In this document: positions 61,978 through 64,000 of the stretch, in pieces
Position numbering within the stretch: position 1 is the first letter of the stretch
Layout of the letters: every line of letters begins with the position of its first letter
Notes under the pieces: model-generated
Seen by the model: only the letters and a program-made list of their open reading frames with translations
Database searches by the model: none
Told to the model about the DNA's origin: nothing
Made by a program: the position numbers and the translations under genes
Origin: Lawsonibacter asaccharolyticus
Lineage (GTDB): Bacteria; Bacillota; Clostridia; Oscillospirales; Oscillospiraceae
Length of the DNA: 64,000 bases
Assembly: GCA_003112755.1 (NCBI GenBank)
Contig: BFBT01000001.1
Coordinates: 1,798,001 to 1,862,000, forward strand
Direction of reading: 5' to 3'

Positions 61978-64000
61978 AACAGACTGAGGAAAAGATCACC
62001 GCTCTGTATGAGCGGCTAAGCCGTGACGATGACAATGCCGGTGATAGCAACTCCATCGTGAATCAGAAAAAATACCTCGAAAGCTATGCCCAGCAGAGAG
62101 GCTACACCAACTGCCGCCACTATACTGATGATGGATGGAGCGGCGGCAATTTCGAGCGTCCGGCATGGAAACAGCTGGTGGCGGACATTGAAGCAGGCAA
62201 GGTGGCCCATGTCATTGTCAAGGATATGAGCCGGGCGGGGCGTGACTATCTGCAAACCGGCTTTTACACAGAGGTATTCTTCCGGCAGCATGGCGTCCAC
62301 TTTGTTGCCATTGCCAACGGCGTGGACAGTGATGACCAGAACAGCAACGAGTTTGCGCCCTTCCTCAACATCATGAACGAGTGGTATCTGCGCGACCTGA
62401 GCCGCAAGCAGAAAACCGCCATTCGGGTCAAGGGGGAATCCGGCAAGCCAACCACCAACTGTGCCATCTACGGCTATAAGAAAGACCCGGAGAACAAATA
62501 CCACTGGCTGATCGACGAGGAAGCGGCTGCCGTGGTGCGGCGTATCTTCCAGCTGACCATTGAGGGCAAAGGCCCCTACGACATCGCCCGCATCCTGTTT
62601 GATGACAAGATCAACACGCCTGCGGTCTACTTCGGCAAACAGAATAAGGGCATCTGGAAAAGCAAGGAGGAGTTCCCCAACCCCTATAACTGGAGCGGCT
62701 ACATCGTTGGGCAGATTCTCTCCAAGCCGGAGTATATGGGGCATACGGTGAATTTCCGTTCCCACAAGCAGTCCTATAAGGATAAAAACGCCGTGATGAA
62801 TCCCAAGGAAGATTGGCTGATCTTCGAGAACACCCATGAAGCCATCGTGGATGCAGAAACATGGGAGCTGGCACAGAAGCTGCGGAAAACACCACGGCGG
62901 CATGATACGCTGGGCGAGGCCAATCCGCTGACGGGGCTTGTATTCTGCGCGGACTGCGGTGCAAAGATGATGAACCATCGCTCAAGAGGCGGCACGGAGA
63001 ATAATCCTTATCCGTCGGACTTTTACGATTGTTCCACCTATACGCTGGCACATCAGAAGCGCACCCATGCTTGCAGCGGACACTATATCCGCAGCAAGGT
63101 GCTGCGGGAGCTGATTCTGGAAACCATCCGGGCAGCCAGCACCTTTGCCATCTCCGACCGGGACGCCTTTCTGGAGAAGGTGCGCTCTGCCTCCCAACTG
63201 CGGCAGGCAGAAGCGGCCAAGGAAACCAAGCGGAGGCTGAACAAGGAGAAAAAGCGGATTTCCGAACTGGATACCATCATCAAGAAGCTCTATGAATCCT
63301 TTGCCGTCGGGCGCATTACCGGTGAACGCTTTGACAGTCTGCTGGCAGATTACGAAAATGAGCAGAAAGCGCTGACAGCGTCCGTCTCCGAAATGGAAAC
63401 GCAGATGTCCGCCTTTGCGGAGGACACCGACCGGGCCAAGCAGTTTCTGGAGCTGGCAAAGAAGTACACGGATTTTTCCGAGCTGACCACGCCCATGATC
63501 AACGAGTTCGTGGAGAAAATCATCGTACACGCTCCAGAAAAGATCGACGGTGACCGGGTGCAGGAAGTGGATATCCACCTTCGCTTTATCGGGCAGTTTG
63601 AGCTTCCCGCACCGGAGCTGACCGAGGAAGAAATCAAGCGGCAGGAGCAGCTCAAACGGCACCGCATCAAGAGCCGGGAGCGGTATCAGAAAATCAAGGC
63701 CGGTGAACACGCTGTCGGACAGCCCTTCATGCTGACCTGCAAATGCTGCGGACAGGAATTCGCCTCCAAGCGGACAAACACCCTGTTCTGCGGTCCCAAC
63801 TGCCGCTCCAAATTTTACCGGCAGGAGGCGGCGGAGAGCCGCAGCCGGGAGTGTACCTGCGAAAACTGCGGCAAGGTGTTTACCACAACGAGGTCAGATG
63901 TCAAATACTGCGGTGACGATTGCCGTTATCAGGCACAGATCAAGCGACAGGGCGTGCGGAAGAAAGCCTTGCGAGGGGCGAAGATCGAACCGGCAGTGCC
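61968..64000 (+). CDS. tnpX: Large serine recombinase TnpX, cut by window end
   Basis: At least 677 residues; the frame is open at the window end. The N-terminal resolvase domain has ALYERLSRDDDN with the catalytic serine at about residue 17, DDGWSGGNFERPAW near 55, IVKDMSRAGRDYLQTGFYTE near 83 and EFAPFLNIMNEWYLRDLSRK near 125. Then a recombinase domain (GESGKPTTNCAIYGYKK), the zinc ribbon FCADCGAKMMNHR near 328 with a distant C-S-G-H pair, and a coiled coil. Near the C-terminus two C-x2-C/C-x3-C fingers are seen (CKCCGQEF..CGPNC and CENCGKVF..CGDDC). TnpX excises and inserts Tn4451-type elements at GA dinucleotides. ATG 61968 follows AAAGGAG. Confidence 0.93.
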   Translation, partial: MRMKQTEEKITALYERLSRDDDNAGDSNSIVNQKKYLESYAQQRGYTNCRHYTDDGWSGGNFERPAWKQLVADIEAGKVAHVIVKDMSRAGRDYLQTGFYTEVFFRQHGVHFVAIANGVDSDDQNSNEFAPFLNIMNEWYLRDLSRKQKTAIRVKGESGKPTTNCAIYGYKKDPENKYHWLIDEEAAAVVRRIFQLTIEGKGPYDIARILFDDKINTPAVYFGKQNKGIWKSKEEFPNPYNWSGYIVGQILSKPEYMGHTVNFRSHKQSYKDKNAVMNPKEDWLIFENTHEAIVDAETWELAQKLRKTPRRHDTLGEANPLTGLVFCADCGAKMMNHRSRGGTENNPYPSDFYDCSTYTLAHQKRTHACSGHYIRSKVLRELILETIRAASTFAISDRDAFLEKVRSASQLRQAEAAKETKRRLNKEKKRISELDTIIKKLYESFAVGRITGERFDSLLADYENEQKALTASVSEMETQMSAFAEDTDRAKQFLELAKKYTDFSELTTPMINEFVEKIIVHAPEKIDGDRVQEVDIHLRFIGQFELPAPELTEEEIKRQEQLKRHRIKSRERYQKIKAGEHAVGQPFMLTCKCCGQEFASKRTNTLFCGPNCRSKFYRQEAAESRSRECTCENCGKVFTTTRSDVKYCGDDCRYQAQIKRQGVRKKALRGAKIEPAV

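Larger units (their letters stand above)
6155..64000. mobile_element. Integrative and conjugative element, left part (right end not in window)
   Basis: From the tRNA-Ser remnant onwards nearly every gene is of mobile-element type: ParA/ParB, helicase/methylase giant, relaxase with RHH accessory protein, VirD4-like coupling protein, VirB4, PrgI, VirB2- and VirB6-like membrane proteins, a Tad pilus set, SpoVG, orphan cytosine methylase and cargo genes. The orientation of the tRNA remnant places the element to its right. No second tRNA-Ser copy was seen before 64000, so the element is at least 58 kb unless a nested element accounts for the part after 58.02 kb. The ICE's own tRNA-type integrase was not found and may lie beyond the window. 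Confidence 0.8.
58018..64000. mobile_element. Tn4451-like serine-recombinase module (right end not in window)
   Basis: TnpV, a RhuM-family protein, a DUF6076 protein, a sigma-like protein, TnpW and the large serine recombinase TnpX lie together. TnpV, TnpW and TnpX are the naming set of Tn4451-type integrative elements. Its left border abuts the truncated ORF ending at 58017. It may be a separate element nested in the ICE, or the ICE's own mobility module; the right end is needed to decide. Confidence 0.55.

Overview
The window looks like a chromosome segment of a GC-rich gut Clostridium relative (Oscillospiraceae type, for example the Flavonifractor/Lawsonibacter group). The inference rests on the anaerobic one-chain pyruvate:ferredoxin oxidoreductase, the ComM-like ATPase, the strong G/C third-base preference of the first 5.7 kb, and the cargo families. 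The species cannot be fixed from sequence alone. Positions 1-6.15 kb are ordinary chromosome: yifB/comM (minus) and, divergently, nifJ/por with a good promoter, a structured leader and a strong terminator, followed by a palindrome-rich non-coding stretch.

At 6155-6216 lies the 3' part of a tRNA-Ser(CGA) gene (minus strand) that stops matching a tRNA just past the anticodon loop, with a perfect terminator hairpin downstream. This is what the distal attachment site of an integrative element looks like. Everything to its right, to the end of the window, is read as one large integrative and conjugative element (ICE) whose other end lies outside. Its left arm (6.8-28.7 kb, plus strand) carries two tandem HTH proteins, ParA/ParB, a 2811-residue protein (ArdC-like, GNAT-like, N6-methylase and SNF2 helicase parts) with a TnpV gene overprinted inside it, a Toprim/DUF3991 protein, an oriT candidate, a MobC-like RHH protein and a MobP3/MobL relaxase. 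Several conserved unknown proteins and an AAA/DUF4143 cargo gene with its own promoters and terminator complete this arm.

Positions 28.4-31.5 kb are a decayed cargo zone: a DUF4406 gene with an in-frame stop, an ABC exporter stub, a TetR regulator, a truncated cardiolipin synthase, and an AT-rich ABC permease/ATPase pair whose permease lacks its start.

The right arm (57.5 to 31.6 kb, read right to left on the minus strand) is a tightly packed transfer operon. It mixes a Gram-positive type IV secretion set (VirD4-like coupling protein, VirB2-like, VirB6-like, PrgI, VirB4, C39-type peptidase) with an almost complete Tad/Flp pilus set (CpaA, CpaB, CpaE, TadA, TadB, TadC, two TadE-like pseudopilins, a class III-type pilin candidate). 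SpoVG, a lone cytosine-5 methyltransferase, a PAPS-reductase-family protein, a secreted protein and several tiny membrane proteins lie among them. An IS110-family element (about 40.7-42.3 kb) sits between the Tad block and the VirB4 block. I infer that the Tad pilus serves mating-pair contact and the VirB-type channel DNA transfer.

From 58.0 kb to the end is a Tn4451-like module: TnpV, RhuM-family protein, DUF6076 protein, a sigma-like regulator with an acidic head, TnpW and the large serine recombinase TnpX (cut by the window end). It abuts a 5'-truncated ORF at 58.02 kb, so it may be a second element nested in the ICE.
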